A stretch of DNA of 64,000 nucleotides from Poriferisphaera corsica (lineage in GTDB: Bacteria; Planctomycetota; Phycisphaerae; Phycisphaerales; Phycisphaeraceae): assembly GCF_007747445.1 (NCBI RefSeq), contig NZ_CP036425.1, positions 2,960,175 through 3,024,174 on the forward strand, written 5' to 3'. Position numbers and translations under genes: made by a program. Under the pieces are notes generated by a model that saw only the letters and a program-made list of their open reading frames with translations, was not told the origin of the DNA and made no database searches. This document shows positions 19,656 through 28,148 of this stretch, one piece after another; position 1 is the first letter of the stretch, and each line of letters opens with the position of its first letter.

Positions 19656-20570
19656 TCAATTCTCCGCCCAATACGCAAAACGCTTCACACTCTTCAATTC
19701 ATACTTCACACCATGCGGCCCAGCATATTTCACCAGTAAACGCTGCCGATCATCACTCGCATCAAACCAAAAATCTACCGGCTCACGCCGCTCCCTCGTC
19801 GGCCCAACATACCTCAACTGCACATGATATGCCTCTAACTTACCGATAGGCAGATTCAGCTTCTCTTTCCCCATATTCACTGCTCTCCAATCCTCCGTCC
19901 GAACAGGCGACCATTTTGTCGTCGTCTGATCTGGCAATAATTTCAGATCAATCCCCTCACCTTCTTTCACCACATCATACGGATATCCGCGAAGCACCAA
20001 CGTCATTGCGTCTAAAAATCCATAACCCGCATCCTTACCCCTTGGCACATCAAACTCTCCATCCCGACTTCCTTCATTGGGAAAATACGAATCTTGCTCC
20101 CACTTCACCTCGCCATCCCAATTCACAAATCGCTTGTACGTCGTCCCGCAGTCTTCAATTGAGCCATGATCTAATTTCCAACTCTTAAAATCATCCACAC
20201 CCACATAACTCATCATCCCATAGTGATACACATAATTCGCAACAGGGATATCTTCCCGAATGTGATGTTTAAACACCGGCAATCCTCCCCCAGCTTCCCC
20301 TCTCGCACTCTTCGTAAACGTCTTTGTGCTGAAATGTTCCTTATTCGTAATGATCCTCGCCTCGTACCGTCTAACCGTCCCATAGATCGGCCGAACCGCA
20401 TCATAAACCGCCCACTCCGCTTTCCCATCAAACCATATCGGATCATCAGCCCATCGCCGATCCATGCCCTTTACGCCCTCATCATCTGCCCCCCGCACAA
20501 CCTCGCTCCCACACCCAAATAACACCACAGCCATCAGCACCAATAACGTCAACATCTGTTTCATTTTCAT
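19656..20570 (-). CDS. Lipoprotein of unknown function
   Basis: About 304 residues. ATG 20570 was chosen because AGGG lies six bases upstream and a classic lipoprotein signal follows (MLTLLVLMAVVLFGCG); ATG 20594 would add 8 residues. The mature protein is hydrophilic, with many aromatic residues and beta-type patterns such as YEARIITNKEHFS and DAMTLVLRGYPYD. The latter resembles the DUF3108/LolA-like style in which a periplasmic protein reads out a lipid or polysaccharide, but no family can be named. It faces the glycoside hydrolase gene tail to tail and is divergent from the zinc-ribbon gene. Confidence 0.7.
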   Translation of the reverse strand: MKMKQMLTLLVLMAVVLFGCGSEVVRGADDEGVKGMDRRWADDPIWFDGKAEWAVYDAVRPIYGTVRRYEARIITNKEHFSTKTFTKSARGEAGGGLPVFKHHIREDIPVANYVYHYGMMSYVGVDDFKSWKLDHGSIEDCGTTYKRFVNWDGEVKWEQDSYFPNEGSRDGEFDVPRGKDAGYGFLDAMTLVLRGYPYDVVKEGEGIDLKLLPDQTTTKWSPVRTEDWRAVNMGKEKLNLPIGKLEAYHVQLRYVGPTRERREPVDFWFDASDDRQRLLVKYAGPHGVKYELKSVKRFAYWAEN

Positions 20571-20717
20571 GCCATACCCTATGAATAAGATCATTTCGTG
20601 ACTATACAGGTAAAACCCGCCCCCACGCGTCTTTATTCATTCCAAACTCGACGATCTTCCCACCATCTTTTATCATCGGCCTAAGCATCGCAACCACTTC
20701 CTTCCGGAATCTCCACC

Positions 20718-22574
20718 ATGCAATCCATCTTCTTCATCACGCCGCGTTCACTCACGCTCCTCACCTTCCTTTTGGTTGCCCTCTTCATCTACCTCGCCAT
20801 CCGCGCCTTCAAAGGCAAACGCATCGACAACCATCCTCTCTGCAAACAATGTCGCTACGACCTCACTGGCACAAACACCCCATACACCACCTGCCCCGAA
20901 TGCGGCCACGACATCTCTCTCCCCGCCAACCTCATCCATGGCAATCGTCAACGCCGCCCCTACCTCACTTCCCTCTACCTCCTCTTCGCTCTCTTCTCCT
21001 TCACACCCCTCACTTATCAACTCACACAATCCAACCTCAACAGCTACAAACCACTCCGCCTTCTACTTTTCGAAGTCACGAACCCCACATGGTCATTTGA
21101 CGACAAAGCCGCACTCAGCGAAATTCAATTGCGAATCCAAGGCAACCATCTCTCCACCGCACAAGCCAACCAACTCGTCAGCGCGCTTCTCCCATACATC
21201 ACAACGCAATCAAAGCTCGGCAAGTTTGATCTACTGCAAACAATCCGCCGCACCGATGACAACTACTCACTCTCAAACCAAACCCACCTCAACATCTTCA
21301 ATCTCATCGCAGCCGACTCCTTACAAGGTTCAATCCCCTACCAAAGCTTTGGCATGCAAAAACGTTTCTGTGAATACCTCAACACACCCGATATCGTTTC
21401 CAATACCCGCCTCAAACATTACGCAGCAAATCTACTCAATACACTCAACACAACCGATCTGAAAACCATCACAGAAACGCAATCCAAACCCGTCGACCCA
21501 AACATCGCCCCTGTCGCCCTCATCCTCGCGCACCGACGCAATCTGCTATCGGATGCCCAACAGCAGCAACTTGCTCAATACATCACACACTACAATTTTC
21601 AAGGCCGCGCCTACCGCGACAAAAACACCGACTATCTATATCACATCTTCAGCAACTACGATAATTTTGTTTTCAAATCTATCCCATATGATGCGCAGAC
21701 TAATCTTCAGTTAGACCCCGTCGGCCAATACACATACAAAACCATCGGCTTTAACATCGACAATCTATTCTATCCCTACAAAGACACATACGATCAATGG
21801 TCAAATATCGGATACCCACACACCATACGCTTCAGCGGCGGTGGCTCCTCCTCCTCCCGTACTCGGCTCAATCGCCTCCCCTTCAAACTTAAACCCGCTC
21901 AATCCTTCAGCCTCGTCTTGGATGTTGAATACACTTTCACTAATTGCGACACACCCATCAAAACGCAAATCACAACACAACCTCAAACACTCACCTACAC
22001 GCAAGACCTACCAGACATCCAACGCATCACCAACAATCTAGATGCCGAAGCCCTCGCCGATGGCATCCAGTTCATCGCCCCCGATAAAAACCTCCACGCG
22101 ACCCGTATCTCAAACAATACGCCTCACACTCAGTCCATCGTCTACTGCAAGATCGATGATATCCCCTCACCGCGCAACCCCGAATGGCGCACATCAATCT
22201 CCCAAAGAATCAACAGCACCATCGCCATCAACACCCCGTTCGCCTACCACTTCTACATCGAACACGACGGCAAGCTTTACGACACAGAATCCACCATCTC
22301 ATCCGAGACCGGCAACACCATCAACTACTCAACAGACAAATTCAAAAATATCCCCACCGCCCTCGTCGGCAAGAAAGTCACCGTCCTCCTCAAACCCGAC
22401 ATCCACAAAGCTCAAACCTTCATGCTCACCGACAAAATCCTTGCCAACGAAATCCGCATCCCCAACGTCCTTATCGTTGAATACATCCCCGCCACCGATA
22501 CCACCCCCGCCCGTATCTCAACCGAACCTCATCCCCCCTCATCATCCTCCCTGCCAACCACATCTTCCCCATAA
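20718..22574 (+). CDS. Planctomycete-type zinc-ribbon membrane protein, unknown function
   Basis: A 618-residue protein. A membrane segment (about 10-30) is followed by a four-Cys zinc ribbon at about 42-65, CKQCRYDLTGT then CPECG. This CxxCxYDLxG form recurs in many planctomycete membrane proteins. A second membrane segment lies at about 88-105. The remaining 500 residues, probably outside the membrane, are Thr/Asn/Ile-rich with no recognised domain. The C-terminus is Pro/Ser-rich. Third codon positions are strongly C, matching the C-rich + strand here. It lies 70 bases before the LAB_N gene. The zinc ribbon suggests binding of metal or nucleic acid, but no function can be given. Confidence 0.78.
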   Translation: MQSIFFITPRSLTLLTFLLVALFIYLAIRAFKGKRIDNHPLCKQCRYDLTGTNTPYTTCPECGHDISLPANLIHGNRQRRPYLTSLYLLFALFSFTPLTYQLTQSNLNSYKPLRLLLFEVTNPTWSFDDKAALSEIQLRIQGNHLSTAQANQLVSALLPYITTQSKLGKFDLLQTIRRTDDNYSLSNQTHLNIFNLIAADSLQGSIPYQSFGMQKRFCEYLNTPDIVSNTRLKHYAANLLNTLNTTDLKTITETQSKPVDPNIAPVALILAHRRNLLSDAQQQQLAQYITHYNFQGRAYRDKNTDYLYHIFSNYDNFVFKSIPYDAQTNLQLDPVGQYTYKTIGFNIDNLFYPYKDTYDQWSNIGYPHTIRFSGGGSSSSRTRLNRLPFKLKPAQSFSLVLDVEYTFTNCDTPIKTQITTQPQTLTYTQDLPDIQRITNNLDAEALADGIQFIAPDKNLHATRISNNTPHTQSIVYCKIDDIPSPRNPEWRTSISQRINSTIAINTPFAYHFYIEHDGKLYDTESTISSETGNTINYSTDKFKNIPTALVGKKVTVLLKPDIHKAQTFMLTDKILANEIRIPNVLIVEYIPATDTTPARISTEPHPPSSSSLPTTSSP

Positions 22575-22644
22575 CCCCATCAATCCTCTATACTAAGAGT
22601 TGGAATCATCCCCTCGCCCCCAATAACCCACCCCATAACACCCC

Positions 22645-23271
22645 ATGAAAATACGAATCACCAAAACACGCGTCATCGTCTGCTCCATCATCGCAGCACT
22701 CGCCGCCGTCGGCATCACCTACGGCATCTACTCCCTCCTCAATTCCGCCAACACCATCACAATCAAAACCATCCCCTCAAACGCAGCCTCCGCTCAACTC
22801 ATCAAAACACCCGATCAAGGGATCCAATACCAAATCAAAACCTTTGATGGGCAAACCCAACACCTCTCTCCTAATCAATTCGCCTCAGAAATCTACAACG
22901 AACACACCAACCGCACACTCAAAACTCAAATCTTTGTCACCATCTTCAACATCACCAACAAAGACAAATTCGGCTGGGTCGCGCTCGGACTCCTCGGCCA
23001 ACTCGTCTTCGCAGGACGCATGATCGTTCAAATCATCGCCTCAGAAAAAAAACGACAATCCGTCGTCCCCGTCGCTTTCTGGTGGATGGCTCTAACCGGC
23101 GCTTCGATGCTCTTGCTCTACTTCGTCTGGCGCAAAGACGTCGTCGGCATCATCGGCCAATCAACCGGTTGGCTCATCTACACGCGCAACCTCTACTTCA
23201 TTTATTTAAAACCATCACCCCCCACGACACTCGAAGACACCGAAGAAGGCAACCTCCCCGCCTCCGAATAA
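22645..23271 (+). CDS. LAB_N (lipid-A-disaccharide synthase N-terminal-like) membrane protein
   Basis: A 208-residue protein. One membrane segment (about 10-30) precedes a short extracytoplasmic stretch, then three tightly packed segments carry the LAB_N signature: FGWVALGLLGQLVFAGRM, SVVPVAFWWMALTGASML and GIIGQSTGWLIYTRNLYFI. This domain was named from the N-terminus of some LpxB proteins but is often a stand-alone protein near DPM1-like and ArnT-like glycosyltransferases, both present 5 kb upstream. A role in moving or presenting lipid-linked sugars is plausible but unproven. The gene is convergent with the TPR gene. Confidence 0.85.
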   Translation: MKIRITKTRVIVCSIIAALAAVGITYGIYSLLNSANTITIKTIPSNAASAQLIKTPDQGIQYQIKTFDGQTQHLSPNQFASEIYNEHTNRTLKTQIFVTIFNITNKDKFGWVALGLLGQLVFAGRMIVQIIASEKKRQSVVPVAFWWMALTGASMLLLYFVWRKDVVGIIGQSTGWLIYTRNLYFIYLKPSPPTTLEDTEEGNLPASE

Positions 23272-23325
23272 TCCCCCCTCCCCTTCCATTCCCCATCAAC
23301 ACAACATAACTCATACACAAATAAG

Positions 23326-23346
23326 CCCACACGCTCAGCGTGTGGG
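23326..23346. terminator. Strong palindrome between convergent genes
   Basis: Perfect 9-bp stem CCCACACGC/GCGTGTGGG with a TCA loop, flanked by AATAAG and CTTATT, which extend the symmetry. It may terminate transcription from both sides. Confidence 0.6.
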
Positions 23347-23407
23347 ATACTTATTATCTCATCATCCGTTTTGCACCCACCCAACTCTCACACCCTACAA
23401 CACCAAA

Positions 23408-23428
23408 CCCCGCACCGCCGGTGCGGGG
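23408..23428. repeat. GC-rich palindrome, REP-like
   Basis: CCCCGCACC/GGTGCGGGG with a 3-base loop. It lacks a T run, so it may be a dispersed intergenic palindrome rather than a terminator. Only one copy was seen in the window. Confidence 0.5.
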
Positions 23429-23492
23429 GTGTCTGCAAAAGAAGCATCATATACCTACAACCACCACTCCTCGCTTGCGTCTTCTCTAGCAC

Positions 23493-25148
23493 TTAACTCA
23501 CCTCATCCAACCTCGACTTCACTGCTTTCGCATTCTCAACATCCCCCAATTCCTCATAGAGATCCACCAGATTTTTCAAACTGATCTTGATCGATTCCGA
23601 TTCATCTTTCGTTCCCCTCTCCAAAATCGCAATCGCTCGCTCCATCAACACCACAGCCTCCACTAAGCGTCCCCACTCCCCATACACCAGCGCAAGATTG
23701 TTACACGCCGATGCCAACACATCTCCAATGCCCCCGAATTTTTCGTCTATGACTTCATCGTCATCCCCAGCAAGTGATTCGCACAACGCAATCGCCTTCT
23801 GATAATGCGCCGCCGCCTCATCCAACTTCTCCAAACTATGATTCACATCCCCTAATCCATTTTCCAAATACGCAATATCAATATGCCGTTCCCCGTACAC
23901 CTCAACCAATATTTCAAGCGCCCCCTCATACATCTCCATTGCCTTACGATACGCCCCAAGACTGAAAAAATTCTCCCCCAAATGCTTCATGCTCTGCCCA
24001 ATCTCCGGATCACCTGCATTGCGCAGCTTCCGATTCAACTCCAGCGATCGCATGAAATACGCTTCCGCCTCAGAGAACCGCCCCTGATCCACATACAAAT
24101 CCCCCAAATCATCGAGCAGCGGCACAATATCCAAATGCTCCCTGCCGATCAACGCTTCACGCAATCCCAACGCCCGCCGATACAACCCCTCCGCCTCTTC
24201 CAACTCCCCCGTCATCTTCAATCCAAACCCCAACTGCTTCATCACCACCGTCTTCAGATATCCATCCGTCTCATCCTCCGACGCAAGCGCTACCAGCATC
24301 CCTTCCATCAGCGACCGTCCTTCATGGACTCTGCCCTGACTGAAAAATACCTGCCCCAAATTACTCGCTGCAACCGCCTTCACTTCCTTGCCCACACCCT
24401 CCATGCCAAGCACCCGCTCATACAACCCCGCCGCTTCATCATGCCGCTCTAACACCTGGTACAACTCCGCCAGATTGCTCAGCGTCATCGCCAACTCCGT
24501 GTCGCTTGCCTCCACGTTTTTTTCCATCACTCCAATCGCTCGCAGGTAATGACGCTCCGGCTTCTCAAACTGCTCTGTCTGGTAATACACCTCAGCCAAA
24601 TCGCAAAGTGTATGCGCGATCTCCAAATCATCTTTATTCAGCGTTCTTTCCTGAATCAAAAGCACCCGCAACAACAACGCTTCCGCTTGATCAAACGATT
24701 TCATCCCCAGATAAAGATCCGCCAGATTCTGCAGCTGCTTCGCATACTCCGCCGACTCAGACCCATGCAGATCCCCCATAATAAACAGCGCCCGCTCATA
24801 CAGCGTCTCCGCCTCTTTACTCTTGCCCTGCCGTTTATAGATCATCCCCAGATTCCCCGCCACCAATGCCACATCTTCACTTTCCACCCCTTCCTCATGA
24901 TCCACCTGCTCAAACAACTGCAAACTTCTGCGGTAAAACTCAGCCGCTAATTCATCACTTTCCAGCACATCATTCAGATACGCCATATAAAACAAACTGC
25001 GCGCGATCATCTCCTCATCACCCAATGATTCCGCCACGTCTAATGCTTGATTAGCCACCTCCAGCGCAGCCTCATACTCGCCCGTATCGCACAACTGCTC
25101 GACTTTTTCATACAAGGCATCCCAGTCCATCTCATCCGCACTCCACAT
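23493..25148 (-). CDS. Tetratricopeptide repeat protein (kinesin-light-chain type)
   Basis: A 551-residue soluble protein made almost wholly of TPR units of about 42 residues, the longer kinesin-light-chain spacing. The recurring pattern is A..YYxxAL.I.E...G (for example AEAYFMRSLELNRKL and AAHYQKAIALCESL). At least ten units can be read. No signal peptide or enzyme domain is present, so it is probably a cytosolic scaffold. The start is ATG 25148; MDWDALYEKVEQL at residue 7 is an alternative. It is divergent from thiE with 240 bases between. No partner can be named. Confidence 0.88.
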   Translation of the reverse strand: MWSADEMDWDALYEKVEQLCDTGEYEAALEVANQALDVAESLGDEEMIARSLFYMAYLNDVLESDELAAEFYRRSLQLFEQVDHEEGVESEDVALVAGNLGMIYKRQGKSKEAETLYERALFIMGDLHGSESAEYAKQLQNLADLYLGMKSFDQAEALLLRVLLIQERTLNKDDLEIAHTLCDLAEVYYQTEQFEKPERHYLRAIGVMEKNVEASDTELAMTLSNLAELYQVLERHDEAAGLYERVLGMEGVGKEVKAVAASNLGQVFFSQGRVHEGRSLMEGMLVALASEDETDGYLKTVVMKQLGFGLKMTGELEEAEGLYRRALGLREALIGREHLDIVPLLDDLGDLYVDQGRFSEAEAYFMRSLELNRKLRNAGDPEIGQSMKHLGENFFSLGAYRKAMEMYEGALEILVEVYGERHIDIAYLENGLGDVNHSLEKLDEAAAHYQKAIALCESLAGDDDEVIDEKFGGIGDVLASACNNLALVYGEWGRLVEAVVLMERAIAILERGTKDESESIKISLKNLVDLYEELGDVENAKAVKSRLDEVS

Positions 25149-25390
25149 TATGAATCCATCGCTCCATCATGATTGACAGCCCTGCTGTTTCATTCTAATC
25201 AGCCGCTGTAAATGGGCTAATATGCCCGAAGCACGATCATAGCAGCTTGCGCAAAGTTATGTGTATTCAATCACTTACAGCCGCCATTTATTTAATCGGC
25301 TCAATTTCCATCTTCTCCCTCAATCTCCACGAATCACACCTAACCACCCGACACATTTGTTGCATATGTCGCGGGGGATAGAATACAGGC

Positions 25391-26461
25391 ATGATGCAGG
25401 TCAAACGAATTATTGATGCCAACGCCAACCGTGTCCGAGAAGCCCTTCGGGTGATGGAGGAAGCGGCGCGTTTCCTCTTAAATAACAAAGACTTATGTTC
25501 ACAGATCAAATCGATGCGTCACGATTTCGCTGCCGCCATCTCACAAATCCCCAATCTTGAATCTCAACGGGATACCACCGGCGATGTTGGCACAAGTGTT
25601 TGCACTGCAAGAGAATACGAACGATCAAACACAAAGGATGTCGCGATCGCTGCGGGTAAACGACTCAGCGAAGCACTTCGAGCGATTGAAGAATATGGCA
25701 AGGTGCTTGGGCCTGTAGGTGTCGATTTGGTACGTGCCGTCGAGCAACTTCGGTACCGTGGGTATACGGTTGAACAATCTCTAAATATTGCACTGTCATA
25801 CAGTTGTGATGCAGATTGGCAGCTATGCCTATTGCTCACACGCGTGATGTGCGAGCATCACACATGGGAAGTGGTCTTGAAAGAAGCGATCAAAGGGGGC
25901 GTGGATTGCGTGCAAATACGTGAAAAGGAAGCAGAGGGCGGCTTAAGTGGACGCGCGTTAGTGATGTACTGCAAAGAAGTTGTGAAGATTTGTCATGCGG
26001 CTGACGTGGCGGTGATTGTCAATGACCGCGCGGATGTGGCGATGATGTGCGGGGCGGATGGGGTGCATGTCGGGCAGCAGGATGTTGGGTGTGATGAGTT
26101 GCGTAACCTCTTTGGTGGCCAAATGTTAGTTGGTGTGAGTACGAGTTGTATCGCGGAAGCGGAGCTGGCTTGGGAGATGGGCGCGAGTTATTGCGGGGTT
26201 GGGCCGATGTTTGCGACGACCACGAAGGATAAAAAAGTGATTGTGGGGCCTAAGTATTTGAACGAATATGGGTTATGGGGCAAGCTGCCAGGCTTGGCGA
26301 TCGGCGGGATTGAGCCGAGCGAGGAGAAATTGGAGGCTTTGAGGGGTGCGGGGATGGGTGAGGAAGGGATGCGATTGGGGATGGCAGTGAGTGGTGTGAT
26401 CTGCCGATCTGAGAAGCCGGGCGAGGTGGCTGCGGACTTAAAATCTCTATTCAATGGTTAG
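25391..26461 (+). CDS. thiE: ThiD2-ThiE-like fusion (thiamine phosphate synthase)
   Basis: A 356-residue protein of thiamine synthesis. Residues about 5-135 (RIIDANANRVREALRVMEEA and KRLSEALRAIEEYGKVL) match the domain I know as ThiD2, thought to replace the HMP-phosphate kinase ThiD. Residues about 145-355 are ThiE, which joins HMP-PP and thiazole phosphate: VQIREKE, NDRADVAMMCGADGVHVGQQ, GPMFATTTK and AIGGI are all intact. Start: MMQV, ATG 25391 or 25394. Base use shifts in the gene: the first 500 bases are balanced, while the last 500 are very G-rich. No THI-box riboswitch was found in the 240 bases upstream. Confidence 0.92.
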   Translation: MMQVKRIIDANANRVREALRVMEEAARFLLNNKDLCSQIKSMRHDFAAAISQIPNLESQRDTTGDVGTSVCTAREYERSNTKDVAIAAGKRLSEALRAIEEYGKVLGPVGVDLVRAVEQLRYRGYTVEQSLNIALSYSCDADWQLCLLLTRVMCEHHTWEVVLKEAIKGGVDCVQIREKEAEGGLSGRALVMYCKEVVKICHAADVAVIVNDRADVAMMCGADGVHVGQQDVGCDELRNLFGGQMLVGVSTSCIAEAELAWEMGASYCGVGPMFATTTKDKKVIVGPKYLNEYGLWGKLPGLAIGGIEPSEEKLEALRGAGMGEEGMRLGMAVSGVICRSEKPGEVAADLKSLFNG

Positions 26462-26858
26462 AAGGCATGTGCGCGCGTTTTGCGCAACGGATCAGGCAGC
26501 GTTTTTGTTAGTACCTGATTCGGTTGTGTTTATAGTTGCCTATCAAGAAAATGAGTGAAAATGCGCAAAGGTTCAAAATGAGCCGGTTTGGGTTGGTTTT
26601 GGTGAGTTTGGGTTGAAAACGATTCAAAAAATGAAAGAAATCATGAGTTGTGAGCTGTGTGCGCAAAAACGCGCCGCGCGTGGTGTTCGCTTTTGTGCGC
26701 GCATACCCGATCAAAAATCCATATCAAATTAAGCGTAGCCACACAAACACAATTACTGATTTACATGTACTCCAACATAACACATGGCTATAGACCGTCC
26801 AGCACGTTTCCGTTAATCTTTTTACAATAACATTGTTTCTTAGAATTGAGAAAACGTC
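26462..26858. other. Gene-free region between thiE and the HEPN island
   Basis: About 400 bases, G/T-rich first and then AT-rich. An ATCAGG/CCTGAT inverted repeat (about 26491-26520) with an internal T run may end thiE transcription. The start of the island gene has only a weak ribosome site (GAGAAAA). No att-like direct repeat was seen. Confidence 0.45.
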
Positions 26859-27470
26859 ATGAGCACCAAATTACCTTACTTAGCAACTCCCGGATCTATC
26901 ACAAACGCTTTAGATAAAATCGCCAATGCGGCTACGCCGCCAATATGCAACAATGATTTCGTTAAAAGCAAACTTAAAATTAAAGGCGGAACTGGCAGTT
27001 CAATTGCACCATTTCTAAAAAAGATTGGACTAGTTGCATCTGACGGAACTCCAACAAAACTTTACAAGCAATTTCGCAACCCCGCCTCTGCAGGATCTGC
27101 AATAGCAGACGCGATCAAAATTGGCTACAAACCTCTATACGAAGCAAACGAATACGCTCATGAGTTATCAGATAAGGAACTCAAAGGTTTAATTATGGAA
27201 GTAACTGGGCTTGAGGGCAGTAATGCGTCAATGCAACGGATTTATGGCACATTTAAAAAACTCAATGAAAAAGCTGACTTTGAAAACCCAGTGTCCGATT
27301 ATACCGAACCATCTACGAGCGATGAAACACAGAGAGTAACCCATAACAATCATTCTGAATTACCACTTAACATCGGATACACAATCAATCTCAATCTTCC
27401 CCCAACAACAAATATTGAAGTTTTCAATGCAATATTCAGCAGTTTAAAACAGCATTTATTGAAAGATTGA
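26859..27470 (+). CDS. DUF5343 protein, likely partner of the HEPN protein
   Basis: A 203-residue cytosolic protein of the DUF5343 family, recognised from LPYLATPGSITNALDKIANA, FLKKIGLVASDGTPT, LYKQFRNP, GYKPLYEANEYAHELSDKEL and the C-terminal YTINLNLPPTTNIEVFNAIF. The N-terminal half looks like a winged-helix or wHTH unit followed by a helical bundle. The family has no known biochemical role; members occur sporadically and often beside nuclease or HEPN genes. Here the next gene overlaps or abuts it and encodes a HEPN protein. Both genes are AT-rich with unlike codon use to their neighbours, which suggests horizontal arrival. A regulatory or antitoxin role is inference. Confidence 0.85.
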   Translation: MSTKLPYLATPGSITNALDKIANAATPPICNNDFVKSKLKIKGGTGSSIAPFLKKIGLVASDGTPTKLYKQFRNPASAGSAIADAIKIGYKPLYEANEYAHELSDKELKGLIMEVTGLEGSNASMQRIYGTFKKLNEKADFENPVSDYTEPSTSDETQRVTHNNHSELPLNIGYTINLNLPPTTNIEVFNAIFSSLKQHLLKD

Positions 27471-27475
27471 TTGTT

Positions 27476-28060
27476 ATGAGAACATCTGAGCTCAAATCGT
27501 TTGGAATGACTGCTCAACTAATTGAATCTGATATACAGAAAATCGAACACGATTACCAATTAGAATTGCAGCCTCCTAACGGTAAAGAAATTAATGAGAA
27601 ATACTACCCACAGTTTGATCAATTAGTTAGAGATGATGCATCTAAAATGAGTAAGTATTACGAATTGTTCTATTGCCTAGAAAAAACAATTCGTGAATTG
27701 ATTGCATTAACGCTTAAAGATTCTAAAAAACAATCGAATTGGTGGAATAACCATTCTATACCACAAAGAATTTTTGATGATGTAAACAAAAGAATGACGC
27801 GTGAACTTGATTCAGGCATAACATTACGCTCAGATCATGAAATCGACTACACAACTTTCGGTGAATTAAGCGAGATTATCAAACATAATTGGGATGAATT
27901 CGGTAGCATATTTTCAAGTTTACGAGCTGTAGAAAAAATACTGTCGAATCTAAACATACTAAGAGGGCCAATTGCGCATTGTGGTCATTTAGCTGAGGAC
28001 GAAGTGCTACGATTAGAATTAAGCATCAGAGATTGGTTTAGAGCTATGGAACAAGCTTAA
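27476..28060 (+). CDS. Swt1-type HEPN protein (candidate RNase toxin/effector)
   Basis: About 194 residues from ATG 27476; a TTG at 27467 would overlap the upstream stop. The C-terminal half is a HEPN helical bundle of the Swt1-like type, ending LRGPIAHC then EDEVLRLELSIRDWFR. RGPIAH is an R-x4-H motif, the catalytic pair (Arg163 and His168 in this numbering) of HEPN ribonucleases. A first helix pair, FYCLEKTIRELIALTL, precedes it. HEPN RNases act as toxins and abortive-infection effectors. Cotranscription with DUF5343 and a shared downstream terminator suggest a two-gene module. No nuclease activity is shown by sequence alone. Confidence 0.82.
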   Translation: MRTSELKSFGMTAQLIESDIQKIEHDYQLELQPPNGKEINEKYYPQFDQLVRDDASKMSKYYELFYCLEKTIRELIALTLKDSKKQSNWWNNHSIPQRIFDDVNKRMTRELDSGITLRSDHEIDYTTFGELSEIIKHNWDEFGSIFSSLRAVEKILSNLNILRGPIAHCGHLAEDEVLRLELSIRDWFRAMEQA

Positions 28061-28097
28061 TTTTTCATCAGATCTATTTAGATATTCACAAATCAAT

Positions 28098-28126
28098 AAA
28101 GCTCAGCGCGGTGCTGAGCTTTTTTA
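28098..28126 (+). terminator. Intrinsic terminator of the DUF5343-HEPN unit
   Basis: AAAGCTCAGC/GCTGAGCTTT stem with a short loop and six T. It closes the two-gene island. Confidence 0.93.
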
Positions 28127-28148
28127 GTTTATCCTAACTCATGGTTAG

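Noticed and set aside
25149-25390. TPP (THI-box) riboswitch upstream of thiE
   Set aside because: No CTGAGA or ACCTGATC-type motifs were found.
25100-25450. Replication origin at the GC-skew change
   Set aside because: No DnaA boxes (TTATCCACA) or dnaA/dnaN genes nearby, and the skew reverses again within 25 kb; a local inversion explains it better.
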